From Burkholderiales bacterium 8X (GTDB taxonomy: Bacteria > Pseudomonadota > Gammaproteobacteria > Burkholderiales > Burkholderiaceae_C), in assembly GCA_902506565.1 (NCBI GenBank), contig LR732703.1, positions 4,678,863 to 4,742,862 on the forward strand: a stretch of DNA of 64,000 nt, read 5' to 3'. The position numbers were made by a program, and so were the translations under genes. Of the stretch, positions 7,916 to 16,298 are shown piece after piece. The notes under the pieces were generated by a model. It was not told the DNA's origin and ran no database searches. It was given only the letters and a program-made list of their open reading frames with translations. Within the stretch, counting starts at the first letter, position 1, and every line of letters begins with the position of its first letter.

Positions 7916-9438
7916 CCGCGCCCACCGTGCGCCAGGAAAGCCTCGACCGGGCCGCCTGGGCGGCCTGCGACACCTTCCGCGGCAGCGTCGATCCGAGCGA
8001 CTACAAGGACCCGGTCCTCACGATGCTGTTCCTCAAGTACGTGACCGACACCTGGAACGATCAGCTCGAGTCGTACCAGCGCCAGTACGCCGCCGCGGAG
8101 CCGGGCCTGATCGAGGAGCTGATGGCGAACCAGCGCTTCGTGCTGCCGCCCGAGGCCAGCTTCCATGCGCTGCATGCGGCGCGCTACGAGCCCGGCAACG
8201 GCGAACGCCTCGACCGTGCGCTGCATGCCCTCGAAGACGCCAATCGCGCCAAGCTCAATGGCGTGTTCCAGGACATCAGCTTCAATTCCGGCAAGCTCGG
8301 CGAGACCCAGCAAAGAAACGAGCTGCTGCGCTACCTGCTCGAGCACTTCGCCCGGCCCGAGCTCGATCTGCGGCCGAGTCGCGTCGTCAACATGGAACTC
8401 GTCGGCAACACCTTCGAGCACATGATCCGGCAGTTCGCGCTGGCAAGCGGCAAGCGGGCCGACGAGTACTACACCCCGCCCGACGTCTCCGAGCTGATGG
8501 CCCGCCTCATGGACCCGCAGCCGAACGACGAGATCTGCGATCCGACCTGCGGTTCGGGATCACTGCTCCTGCAGTGCGCACGACTGGTTCGCGAGCGCAC
8601 CGGCCGGCGCTTCTACGCCCTTTACGGTCAGGAGGCGATCGGCAGCACCTGGGCCCTCGCGAAGATGAATCTTTTCATGCATGGCGAGGACAACCATCGG
8701 CTGCTGTGGGGCGACACCATCCGCAATCCGAAACTCCTCACCCCCGAGGGCCAGCTCAAGCGCTTCGACGTGGTCGCCGCCAATCCGCCCTTCAGCGCCG
8801 AACGATGGGGCTACGAGCGCGCCGACCGCGACCCCTTCCATCGGTTCAGGCGCGGCCTGCCGCCTCGCACCAAGGGCGACTACGCGTTCATCCTGCACAT
8901 GCTCGAGACCCTCAAGCCCGGCAAGGGCCGAATGGCGGTCGTGGTACCGCACGGGGTCCTGTTCCGCGGCGCCGCCGAGGCTCGCATTCGCCGCCGCCTG
9001 GTCGACGACAACTGCATCGACGCCGTGATCGGCTTGCCCGAGAAGCTCTTCTACGGGACCGGCATTCCGGCGACCGTCATCGTCTTTCGAAGCCGCAAGA
9101 GCGACGACAAGATTCTCTTCATCGACGCGAGCCGCTGCTTCGAGGCGGGCAAGAACCAGAACCGGCTGCGCAGCAGCGACATCGAGCGCATCGTCTCGAC
9201 CTGCGCCGCCCGGCGAAGCGTCGACCAGTTCGCCTGGCTCGCGTCCTTGCACGAGATCGAGACCAACGAGTTCAACCTCAACATCTCGCGCTACGTCCAG
9301 ACCGCAGGGCAGCAGGAGAGCGTCGATCTGGTCCAACTCCGATCCGAGCGAGCGCAGCTGAAGCAGCAGCTCGAGGACGTCGAGAACCACCTGGCCTCGT
9401 GCCTGCGGGAACTCGGCGACGATCTCGGCCATGCATGA
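7912..9438 (+). CDS. hsdM: type I N6-adenine DNA methyltransferase subunit
   Basis: A 508-residue HsdM. The N-terminal helical domain (YKDPVLTMLFLKYVTD) is followed by YYTPPDVSELMARLM, the SAM-binding motif DPTCGSGSLLLQ (about residues 206-217) and the catalytic motif NPPF (about 288-291), all intact. The C-terminus holds a coiled-coil-like stretch (QLRSERAQLKQQLEDVENHL) of the kind that contacts HsdS. It overlaps hsdS by 4 bases and hsdR by 8 bases, so the three genes form one translationally coupled operon. DNA methylation activity is expected to be retained even if restriction is not. Confidence 0.95.
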   Translation: MTAPTVRQESLDRAAWAACDTFRGSVDPSDYKDPVLTMLFLKYVTDTWNDQLESYQRQYAAAEPGLIEELMANQRFVLPPEASFHALHAARYEPGNGERLDRALHALEDANRAKLNGVFQDISFNSGKLGETQQRNELLRYLLEHFARPELDLRPSRVVNMELVGNTFEHMIRQFALASGKRADEYYTPPDVSELMARLMDPQPNDEICDPTCGSGSLLLQCARLVRERTGRRFYALYGQEAIGSTWALAKMNLFMHGEDNHRLLWGDTIRNPKLLTPEGQLKRFDVVAANPPFSAERWGYERADRDPFHRFRRGLPPRTKGDYAFILHMLETLKPGKGRMAVVVPHGVLFRGAAEARIRRRLVDDNCIDAVIGLPEKLFYGTGIPATVIVFRSRKSDDKILFIDASRCFEAGKNQNRLRSSDIERIVSTCAARRSVDQFAWLASLHEIETNEFNLNISRYVQTAGQQESVDLVQLRSERAQLKQQLEDVENHLASCLRELGDDLGHA

Positions 9439-12400
9439 AGAAGGCCGCAGCCCACAGTCCGCCGGCGTCGGTGCCGCACGCGAGCTCCTGCGGGCTTGCG
9501 GTTGGGAGCTGCTTCGGGCCGACGAGTGCGCACAGCTGCGCGAGTCGTCCCGCGAGCTGCTGCTGCGCCCGCGGCTGATCGAGGTCCTGCAACGGCGCCG
9601 GTTCTTCTACAAGGGCGCGGCCTACGGGCTGTCGCCGGGCGCCATCGAGCAGGTTCTTCGCGAGCTCGCTTCGCTCGGGCTCGGCGACGGCCTGCTGGCT
9701 GCCAACGAACGCCTGCATGCGAAGCTCGCCTACGGCATCAGCGTCACCGAATTCATGCCGGACGGCAACAAGTACCAGCCGACCGTGATGCTGATCGACT
9801 GGGAAGACGTCGCCGCCAATCGCTTCGAATTGGCCGAGATGCTGCCGTTGCAGAACGGCGTCGGCACCCGTGAGCATCGCGTCGGGCTCGTCGGCTTCGT
9901 CAATGGGATTCCTCTGGTGGTGGTCGAGCCACCGCCCGAACTTCCTGCAGCCGGAATCGATCGAGTTGCCGCGCCCGGACCATCGCGCCAGGCGGCGCAG
10001 GAAGCCATCGAGCTGCATCTGCGGAACCAGCGCGAGGGCGAGATACCGCAGCTCTACGTCTATGCGCAGATCCTGGTGGCGCTGGCCGGGAGCGAAACCC
10101 GCTACGGCACGACCCTGACGCCGCCGCGCTTCTGGGCGCGATGGCATCGACGGGAGCCGAGAGAGGAGCTGCGAGAGGAGCAAAAGGAGCAAGAGGAGCA
10201 AAAGGAGCAAGAGGAGCAAAAGGAGCAAGCGGAGCAGCGCGAGCAACGGTTCGCGCAAGGCGACGACGCGGCGGCGAGCCTGCTGCGCGAGCTGCTTGCG
10301 CCGACACGCTGCCTGGAGCTGATCCGAACCTTCATCCTGTTCGATCGCCATGCCGGCAAGATCGTGGCGCGACACCCGCAGTACTTCGCGGTCAAGGCCA
10401 TCCTGGCGCGGCTCGGTGATGCCGGCAAGGACGCGGACCGAAGCCGAGGTGCGGCCGATGGCCATGACGAGAAGCATGCCGACGTCGGCCGGAGTACGCC
10501 GGTCGGCGATCAAGGCGATCGAGGCCATCAAGGCCAGCAGGGCCAGCAGGGCCAGCAGGGCCAGCAGGGCCTTCGGCGCGAGGGCGGTGTCGTCTGGCAC
10601 GGCGCGGGCTCGGGCAAGAGCCTGACCATGGTCTTTCTGGTCAAGGCGCTGCTTCAATCGGTCCAACTTCGGCAGCTGCGGCTGGTGGTGGTGACCGATC
10701 GGCTCGATCTCGAGCAGCAACTCGCGCGCAACTTCGCGACGAGCGGCGCCCTCGGCTTCACGCCTGCCCTGCCGCGCGATGCGGAGCGGGGCCGGGCCAG
10801 CACCGGCCGCGACCTCGCCAGGCGAATCGGGCGGGGTTCGCAGCGCATCACCTTCGCGCTGGTGCAGAAGTTCGCCACCGCCTCGCGCCTGCCCGAATGC
10901 CGCAACACCTCGCCGGACATCGTCGTGCTGGTCGACGAATGCCATCGCAGCCACGGCGGCGAGCTGCATGCCCGCATGCGCAAGGTGCTGCCGCGAGCAG
11001 CCTGCATCGCCTTCACCGGAACGCCGCTGCTGCACGGCGAGAAGCTGGCGGGCACCTTCGGTCCGATCCTGCATGCCTACACCTTGCGCCAGGCGGTTGG
11101 CGACGAAGTGGTCGCGCCCCTGCTCTACGAGGAACGGCTGCCGGAACTCGCGATCGACGACGCTGCGGTCGACGACGGCTTTTCCGAGCTGACTTCGACG
11201 CTCGACCCAGCCGAGCGCGATGCGCTGCAAACCCGGCAGGTCAAGCGCGCCGGCATGCGAAGCCCTTCGCAGCGGCTGCGCGCGATCGCCATCGACATCG
11301 CGCAGCACTTCGAAGCCCACTTCAAGCGTCCGGGGCTCGGCCTGAAGGGCCAGGTCGCCACGGCCTCCAAGCTCGATGCGATCCGCCTCAAGGCGCAGCT
11401 CGATCGCTGCGGCACGGTCACGAGCGCGATCGTGATGTCGCCGCCGGGCACAGCCGAGGGCCAACCCGAGCGCGACTCGTCCGATGCAGCCGAGGTACGC
11501 CGATGGTGGAAGCAGCAACAAGCACCGCAGCGTGGCGAGGCCGCCCTGCCGGACCCGCTCGAGCGCCAGCTGCTGAGCGACTTCGCCTCCGCCGGCGATC
11601 CCGACCTGCTGATCGTGGTCGATCGGCTTCTCACCGGCTTCGACGAACCCCGCAATGCCGTGCTCTACATCGACAAGCCGCTGCGAGGACATGGCCTCAT
11701 CCAGGCGGTGTGCCGGGTCAACCGGTTGCACGACCACAAGTCGCACGGCCTCTTGGTCGACTATCGCGGTGTGCTGAAGGAGCTGGACGTGGCGCTGCGT
11801 GCCTACGAGCGGCTCGAAGCCGACCTGCATGGCGGTTTGCTGCCCATCACCCGGGCCGGCTTCGACGTCGAAGACCTGGAAGGGCTCTACAGGTCGGTGC
11901 CGTCACGGGCCCCTGCGCCGCCCAACCCCTACGACTTGCCGGTGCAGGCGCTGATCGACCGATCGGTCTCGGCACAGATCGTCCGGGAGCCGAAGAGCGT
12001 CGATGGCTACCTGGTGCACCGGACCGAAGCCGCGGGTGCGCGCGACCTGCCGGACGAGCAATTGCGAAGCGAGGCCGACCTCATCGGCGCTCGCCTGCAG
12101 TGGTCGGTGTCGGTCCGCGCGATCCAGGATCCGCGGCAGCGCAAGAGCCTCTCGGCCGAGCTCCAGGCGACCTTCGCGCGGGCCGATTCGTTGATCGAGC
12201 ATCCGCGGCTTCGCCACGCGCTCCTCAGCGAGTTCGAGAGCCGCATGAACGCGCAGGATCGGCTCGTGGTGCCCAAAGGCCTGGCAGGCGATCCGCAGCT
12301 CGAGGCTTTCTACCGGGCGATCCGGCTGGGCTTGCAGCAGGCCGCGGCGCCGGTCGCGAGCGCGGCCGACGAGGCGGTTCATGTCGATCTGGTGCGGGGT

Positions 12401-12580
12401 ATCGACCGCATCCTGCGAGCTGCCCTGGGCGAGCATTCGCTCGATGCCGCCGCGCTCGAAGCCGAGATCAGGCGGAGCCTGCTCCAGCTGCTCTACCAGC
12501 CGCTCGGTTTCGAGGCTGCCCGGCACGCCATGGGGCATCTGCTGCAGATCGTCCGTGCCGCATTGCCGCCGTATCGCTAG
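9431..12580 (+). CDS. hsdR: type I restriction HsdR-like translocase, nuclease motif degraded
   Basis: A 1049-residue HsdR homologue. The motor is complete: Walker A GAGSGKS (391-397), DECH box (502-505), AFTGTPLL, and LLTGFDEPRN followed by GHGLIQAVCRVNR. The N-terminal PD-(D/E)xK region is recognisable as RVGLVGFVNGIPLVVVEPP (150-168). The usual form is R-x-D...NG.PL...E-x-K. Here the Asp is Gly152 and the Lys is Pro168; only Glu166 remains. Two low-complexity insertions with tandem DNA repeats lie between the nuclease and motor regions. The protein should still bind and pump DNA, but cutting is doubtful (inference). It could still act with another nuclease. Confidence 0.93.
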   Translation: MHEEGRSPQSAGVGAARELLRACGWELLRADECAQLRESSRELLLRPRLIEVLQRRRFFYKGAAYGLSPGAIEQVLRELASLGLGDGLLAANERLHAKLAYGISVTEFMPDGNKYQPTVMLIDWEDVAANRFELAEMLPLQNGVGTREHRVGLVGFVNGIPLVVVEPPPELPAAGIDRVAAPGPSRQAAQEAIELHLRNQREGEIPQLYVYAQILVALAGSETRYGTTLTPPRFWARWHRREPREELREEQKEQEEQKEQEEQKEQAEQREQRFAQGDDAAASLLRELLAPTRCLELIRTFILFDRHAGKIVARHPQYFAVKAILARLGDAGKDADRSRGAADGHDEKHADVGRSTPVGDQGDRGHQGQQGQQGQQGQQGLRREGGVVWHGAGSGKSLTMVFLVKALLQSVQLRQLRLVVVTDRLDLEQQLARNFATSGALGFTPALPRDAERGRASTGRDLARRIGRGSQRITFALVQKFATASRLPECRNTSPDIVVLVDECHRSHGGELHARMRKVLPRAACIAFTGTPLLHGEKLAGTFGPILHAYTLRQAVGDEVVAPLLYEERLPELAIDDAAVDDGFSELTSTLDPAERDALQTRQVKRAGMRSPSQRLRAIAIDIAQHFEAHFKRPGLGLKGQVATASKLDAIRLKAQLDRCGTVTSAIVMSPPGTAEGQPERDSSDAAEVRRWWKQQQAPQRGEAALPDPLERQLLSDFASAGDPDLLIVVDRLLTGFDEPRNAVLYIDKPLRGHGLIQAVCRVNRLHDHKSHGLLVDYRGVLKELDVALRAYERLEADLHGGLLPITRAGFDVEDLEGLYRSVPSRAPAPPNPYDLPVQALIDRSVSAQIVREPKSVDGYLVHRTEAAGARDLPDEQLRSEADLIGARLQWSVSVRAIQDPRQRKSLSAELQATFARADSLIEHPRLRHALLSEFESRMNAQDRLVVPKGLAGDPQLEAFYRAIRLGLQQAAAPVASAADEAVHVDLVRGIDRILRAALGEHSLDAAALEAEIRRSLLQLLYQPLGFEAARHAMGHLLQIVRAALPPYR
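10175..10246 (+). repeat. 18-bp tandem repeat inside hsdR
   Basis: Three perfect copies of an 18-bp unit (GAGGAGCAAAAGGAGCAA, 10175-10228) and a fourth degenerate copy to 10246. They encode a charged Glu-Gln-Lys heptad-like stretch. Copy-number change would alter length by six residues without a frameshift. Confidence 0.9.
10532..10567 (+). repeat. 9-bp tandem repeat inside hsdR
   Basis: Four perfect copies of GGCCAGCAG, preceded by degenerate related units from about 10507. They encode a Gly-Gln-Gln collagen-like run just before the Walker A motif. Being 9 bp, slippage keeps the frame. Confidence 0.9.
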
Positions 12581-12599
12581 CGACGACCGTGGCCCGGCA

Positions 12600-13019
12600 T
12601 CAGCGCTCGGCCAGGACCATCCAGGAAACCCCGAAGCGATCGGTCGCCATGCCGAATGCGGGCGAGAAGAAGGTCTTCATCATCGGCATCTCGATGAGTC
12701 CGCCTTCGGCCAGCGCACCGAAGAGCCGCTCCGCCGAAGCGACATCGTCGGCCGTCAGGGCGAGCGAAACGCCCTGGAACACCGGGCGTCCCATCGCCCG
12801 CCCGTCCGAGGCCAGGATCTCGGTCTGGCCGACCACGAAGCTGGCATGCATGATCTTGTCGTCGGTCGCGGCACCCGGCTGGCATCCGGCTTGGGACGAG
12901 GGATCGGGGTTGTCCTTGAAGCGCATCAGGGCCTTGATTTCGGCGCCGATGCTTTGCCGGTAGAACTCGAGAGCCTCTTCGCAGCGGCCGTCGAACATGA
13001 GGTAGGGCTGAACTTGCAT
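12600..13019 (-). CDS. VOC-family (PhnB/3-demethylubiquinone-type) protein
   Basis: A 139-residue single-domain vicinal-oxygen-chelate protein of the PhnB-like group: it begins MQVQPYLMFDGRCEEALEFY and has FGVSWMV near the end. Members bind small molecules or metals and are often annotated as glyoxalase or bleomycin-resistance relatives; the substrate is unknown. The start ATG 13019 follows the upstream VOC gene by 32 bp on the same strand, so the two are likely co-transcribed and controlled by the divergent TetR regulator. Confidence 0.85.
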   Translation of the reverse strand: MQVQPYLMFDGRCEEALEFYRQSIGAEIKALMRFKDNPDPSSQAGCQPGAATDDKIMHASFVVGQTEILASDGRAMGRPVFQGVSLALTADDVASAERLFGALAEGGLIEMPMMKTFFSPAFGMATDRFGVSWMVLAER

Positions 13020-13051
13020 GGTGGATCCTTTCCGGCCGACGAGACGATGGT

Positions 13052-13465
13052 TCAGGCTTGCGGCATCGCGCTCATGTCCATGTACGCGAGTTCCCAGAGA
13101 TGGCCGTCCAGATCCTCGAAGCCATGCTGGTACATGAAGCCATGGTCGTTCGCGGCGTTCGGCGTGGTCGCGCCGGCCGCGACCGCCTTGGCCACCAGCG
13201 CGTCCACTTCCTCGCGGCTTTCGCACGACAGGCAGATCAGGACCTCGGTGGTCTTCGCGGCATCGGCGATCTGCTTCTTGGTGAAGCCCTTGAAGAAATC
13301 CTCGACCAGCAGCATGACGTAGCTGCTGCCCTCGCCGACGATCATGCAAGTGGCGCTCGCATTGGTGAACTGCGCATTGAAGCCGAAGCCCAGCGCGGTG
13401 AAGAAGGCGACCGAACGGTCGAGGTTCTTGATCGGCAGGTTGATGAAGATCTGTCTGTTCGCCAT
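13052..13465 (-). CDS. VOC-family glyoxalase-like protein
   Basis: A 137-residue protein starting MANRQIFINLPIKNLDRSVA, typical of the small lactoylglutathione-lyase-like VOC proteins. The two beta-alpha-beta-beta-beta modules are seen, with DLDGHLWELAYMD as the C-terminal metal-ligand region (Glu present). It is the first gene of a two-gene VOC operon whose promoter region carries a 21-bp inverted repeat. The substrate is not predictable from sequence. Confidence 0.85.
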   Translation of the reverse strand: MANRQIFINLPIKNLDRSVAFFTALGFGFNAQFTNASATCMIVGEGSSYVMLLVEDFFKGFTKKQIADAAKTTEVLICLSCESREEVDALVAKAVAAGATTPNAANDHGFMYQHGFEDLDGHLWELAYMDMSAMPQA

Positions 13466-13515
13466 GCGGCACTCCTTGGATGTGGAAGGGGTCGAGGGAG
13501 ATGATTCCCAGCTGC

Positions 13516-13536
13516 TTTGTGTACAACGTCCACAAA
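13516..13536. promoter_or_regulatory. 21-bp inverted repeat, probable TetR operator
   Basis: TTTGTG-T-AC-AAC-GT-C-CACAAA: 8 of 10 base pairs of the dyad match. It sits in the divergent gap between the VOC operon and the TetR gene. A second perfect short dyad, TGGAC-GCT-GTCCA, follows at 13553-13565 and shares the GTCCA half site. The arrangement suggests autoregulation and control of the VOC genes. Confidence 0.6.
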
Positions 13537-13548
13537 CGATACCATCGG

Positions 13549-14235
13549 ATGCTGGACGCTGTCCACATCAAACCGGATCCTGTCGTGTCGAAGTCGCAAC
13601 CGCCTCCTGCCGCCGCTCGCAGCACTTATCGCCATGGCGATTTGCGGAGGGCCTTGATCCTGGCGGGCGTCGAGCTGGCTCGCGCCGACGGCCCCGATGC
13701 CGTGGTGTTGCGCGAAGCCACCCGGCGAGTCGGCGTGGTTCCAAACGCGGCCTATCGCCATTTCGAGAGCCGGCAGGCCTTGTTGCTGGCGGTCAAGGAC
13801 GAGGCGCTGCTGGCCGCCGGTCTCGCGATGCGGGCCGAGGTGGAAGCGAGCGCCGCCACGGGCACGCGCCGCGAGCGGGCGCGTGCGGCGGTTCGCGCGG
13901 TGGGCCGTGCCTATCTTCGCTTCGCACAGACGGAAACCGGTCTCTTCCGCACGGCCTTCGGACCGATCCACGCCGAGCCGGACGCGGCGGCCGGCCTGCA
14001 GGGCTCGGCGCCGGGGCCGCTGCATCCGTTTCGGCTCTTGGGCGATGCGCTCGACCAGCTCGTGGCCGCGGGCGCCTTGCCCGAGGCACGGCGGCCGAAC
14101 GCCGAGTTCCTGGCCTGGGCCGCGGTGCACGGCATGGCGCTGCTCCTGATCGACGGGCCGCTCCGCGGAGCTTCCGAGCCGCAGGTCGAGGGCCTGACCG
14201 TGCAGCTGCTCGCAATGGTCGAGCGCGGCCTCTAG
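13549..14235 (+). CDS. TetR/AcrR-family regulator
   Basis: About 228 residues. The N-terminal helix-turn-helix is clear (YRHGDLRRALILAGVELA, then AVVLREATRRVGV and NAAYRHFESRQALLLAVKDE). The C-terminal half is of the WHG-type ligand domain. The start is uncertain: ATG 13549, GTG 13585 and ATG 13480 are all in frame. 13480 would place the coding region across the operator dyad, so a start after it is preferred; GTG 13585 would also leave the second dyad untranslated. The gene ends overlapping the pirin stop by 4 bases (CTAG). Confidence 0.88.
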   Translation: MLDAVHIKPDPVVSKSQPPPAAARSTYRHGDLRRALILAGVELARADGPDAVVLREATRRVGVVPNAAYRHFESRQALLLAVKDEALLAAGLAMRAEVEASAATGTRRERARAAVRAVGRAYLRFAQTETGLFRTAFGPIHAEPDAAAGLQGSAPGPLHPFRLLGDALDQLVAAGALPEARRPNAEFLAWAAVHGMALLLIDGPLRGASEPQVEGLTVQLLAMVERGL

Positions 14236-15344
14236 CCGGGCGACTGTCGCTCGGACGGTGTGCCGGTGGGACGATCCTCGCGCCCGTCCGGGTAGCGGGC
14301 GAAGCGCGACTCGCCGCGCCCATGCACCGGCGCCGCATCCGGCCACGGCCACGAGCCGAAGCCGGTGCGGCGGTAGTCGGCCATGGCCTCTGCGATCTCG
14401 GGCTGGGTGTTCATGACGAAGGGGCCGTACTGGACTACCGGTTCGGCGATCGGCCGGCCCTGCAGCATCAGGAACTCGGCAGTGTCGGCGCCGTTTCGAA
14501 GCTCGACCGGGCGGTCGGCCCGAAGCTCGATCGCCGCATGCGCATCGAGCGCCTGGCCGTCGATGCGCACCGACGAGCCCTTGAAGAAGTACAAGGTGCG
14601 ACGAGTGCCCGTGCCCCGGGCCGGGGGCAGCGTCCAGCAGGCCCCGGGCTCCATGCGCAGCGTCCAGATCGCGAGGTCGGCATCCGGCGCGGCGGCCCAG
14701 GAGTCGGGCGGCGGGGCGAGCGGGTTCACGGTGTCGGCGGCCGGCTCGGTGCTCTCGATTCGGCCGGCGATGCTGGCCACCTCGGTCTTGCGGCCCTCGG
14801 CGTCCGCGGCGACGAACCGCGGAACGGTCTCCGACCAGAACATCGTGAAATGCGGCGGCGCCATCTTGCTGCGCGCCGGGAGGTTGAGCCAGATCTGGAA
14901 GAGTTCGAGCGGATTGTCGCGAGCGGCATCCAGCAACGGGAACATCTCCGAATGCACCACGCCGCGGCCGGCGGTCAGCCACTGCACGTCGCCGCCGCCG
15001 AAGCGCGCGGCCGCGCCGAGCGAGTCCGAATGATCGATCAAGCCCTTGCGCACGATCGTCACCGTCTCGAATCCGCGATGCGGATGCGCCGGAAAGCCGG
15101 GCACGGTGGTGCCGTGGTACATGCTCCAGCCATTGCGGCGGCTGAAGTCCTGGCCGAGATCACGTCCGGCGAGGGGCGCATCCGGCCCCATGTCGGGATT
15201 GCCGCGAGGGTATGCGTCGTCGTGATAGGCACAGAACAGGAACGGGTCGACGGTCTTCCACGGAAAGCCGAGTGCCTGGACGGAAAGGATGGCGGCGCCA
15301 TCGGGGTTCGAGCGAGCGGGCTGTTGCGAGGTCGAGGGATTCAT
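14232..15344 (-). CDS. pirin-family protein
   Basis: A 370-residue bicupin of the pirin family. The N-terminal metal-binding cupin is seen in HPHRGFETVTIVRKG (His, His, Glu ligands) with a further His in RGVVHSEMF. The C-terminal cupin ends with GPFVMNTQPEIAEAMADY. It is longer than the usual 230-300 residues because of a Pro-rich insertion (VNPLAPPPDSW) and a charged tail. Some pirins oxidise quercetin and others are regulators; the role here is unknown. It is convergent with the TetR gene and divergent from the small ORF downstream. Confidence 0.9.
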   Translation of the reverse strand: MNPSTSQQPARSNPDGAAILSVQALGFPWKTVDPFLFCAYHDDAYPRGNPDMGPDAPLAGRDLGQDFSRRNGWSMYHGTTVPGFPAHPHRGFETVTIVRKGLIDHSDSLGAAARFGGGDVQWLTAGRGVVHSEMFPLLDAARDNPLELFQIWLNLPARSKMAPPHFTMFWSETVPRFVAADAEGRKTEVASIAGRIESTEPAADTVNPLAPPPDSWAAAPDADLAIWTLRMEPGACWTLPPARGTGTRRTLYFFKGSSVRIDGQALDAHAAIELRADRPVELRNGADTAEFLMLQGRPIAEPVVQYGPFVMNTQPEIAEAMADYRRTGFGSWPWPDAAPVHGRGESRFARYPDGREDRPTGTPSERQSPG

Positions 15345-15508
15345 GGCAATCGTGGTTCAAGGAGCCGTACCAGTCGCAAACCCCGGGGCGCTCTGCCGAA
15401 GTGGCATTCGGAGGCGCCGGGGAAGGACATCGAAAGACAAGCATGCGCGTTTCAGGACTACAGCGCTCGAAAAGGGTCGGCAAAGAATGACGTCCAAAGG
15501 TACCTTCC

Positions 15509-15700
15509 ATGCCCATCGCAACGCCTCCACCCGATCTCGATCCGAGCATCGCGCCGCCCTCCACCACTTTGCCGACCGATGCCGAGGCGCTGTCGATCGG
15601 TCTCGGCGACGTCGATCTCGTCGATGGCGAAAGCCCGATCGCGCCGCTGGCATTCACCCAGGGTTCGAAGGGCCAGGCGCCTCTGCTCGCCGAGTACTGA
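15509..15700 (+). CDS. small hypothetical protein (63 aa)
   Basis: A short acidic, Pro- and Ala-rich frame with strong G/C bias in third positions, which is the only real support for coding. It has no signal peptide, membrane segment or known motif. There is no good Shine-Dalgarno (AAAGGTACC at -13). The gene is divergent from pirin and convergent with slyD 40 bp away. Possibly real; function unknown. Confidence 0.5.
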   Translation: MPIATPPPDLDPSIAPPSTTLPTDAEALSIGLGDVDLVDGESPIAPLAFTQGSKGQAPLLAEY

Positions 15701-15739
15701 ATCGATGGCCGCGCTGCCGCTCGGCACAAGCGAGCGGCT

Positions 15740-16219
15740 TCAGTGATGGTGCCCGTGCGCGCCGTGAACGTGGCGATGGTCGATTTCTTCCTGGCTGGCG
15801 GCGCGGACCTCGGTCACGGTCAGGCCGAACCGCAGTGACTTTCCGGCGAGCGGATGGTTGCCGTCCAGCAGCACTTGCGGCCCCTTGATCTTGGTCACCG
15901 TGAAAACCTGGGGACGACCCTGGTTGTCGCGCATCTCGAGCTGGCCGCCGACCTTCACGCCGGGCGGAAACTGGGTCTTGGGAATGGTCTGCAGCAGCGA
16001 TTCGTCGCGCGGACCGAACGCATCTTCGGGCGCGAGCAGCAGGGTGGTGGCGAATCCGACCTCCTGGCCTTCGAGGGCTTCCTCGATCTTCGGAAAGGTG
16101 TTCGCATAGCCGCCGTGCAGGTAGACCATCGGATCCTTGCTCTCTTCGATGAGTTGGCGGGTGGTGGCGTCCACCAGCTTGTAGCGGAGGCTGACGACGG
16201 TGTTGGCGGCGATCTTCAT
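15740..16219 (-). CDS. slyD: FKBP-type peptidyl-prolyl isomerase, SlyD-like
   Basis: A 159-residue SlyD: the FKBP half begins MKIAANTVVSLRYKL, the IF (insert-in-flap) chaperone domain spans roughly residues 65-120, and the C-terminus is histidine-rich (HRHVHGAHGHHH), which in this family binds Ni2+. The enzyme catalyses proline isomerisation and helps protein folding and hydrogenase metal insertion. ATG 16219 is chosen because the upstream frame lacks family similarity. It lies downstream of the two Hsp20 genes on the same strand, a stress/folding context. Confidence 0.93.
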   Translation of the reverse strand: MKIAANTVVSLRYKLVDATTRQLIEESKDPMVYLHGGYANTFPKIEEALEGQEVGFATTLLLAPEDAFGPRDESLLQTIPKTQFPPGVKVGGQLEMRDNQGRPQVFTVTKIKGPQVLLDGNHPLAGKSLRFGLTVTEVRAASQEEIDHRHVHGAHGHHH

Positions 16220-16298
16220 GGTGCGATGGTGCGACAGTGCAAGGGGGCAGACACGGGAGAGCGCCGACCCGATGGGCCGGCGCTCGTCGAGTCTACTT

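Noticed and set aside
10507..10567. Repeat array as a CRISPR.
   Set aside because: The 9-bp units are contiguous without spacers and lie in a coding frame.
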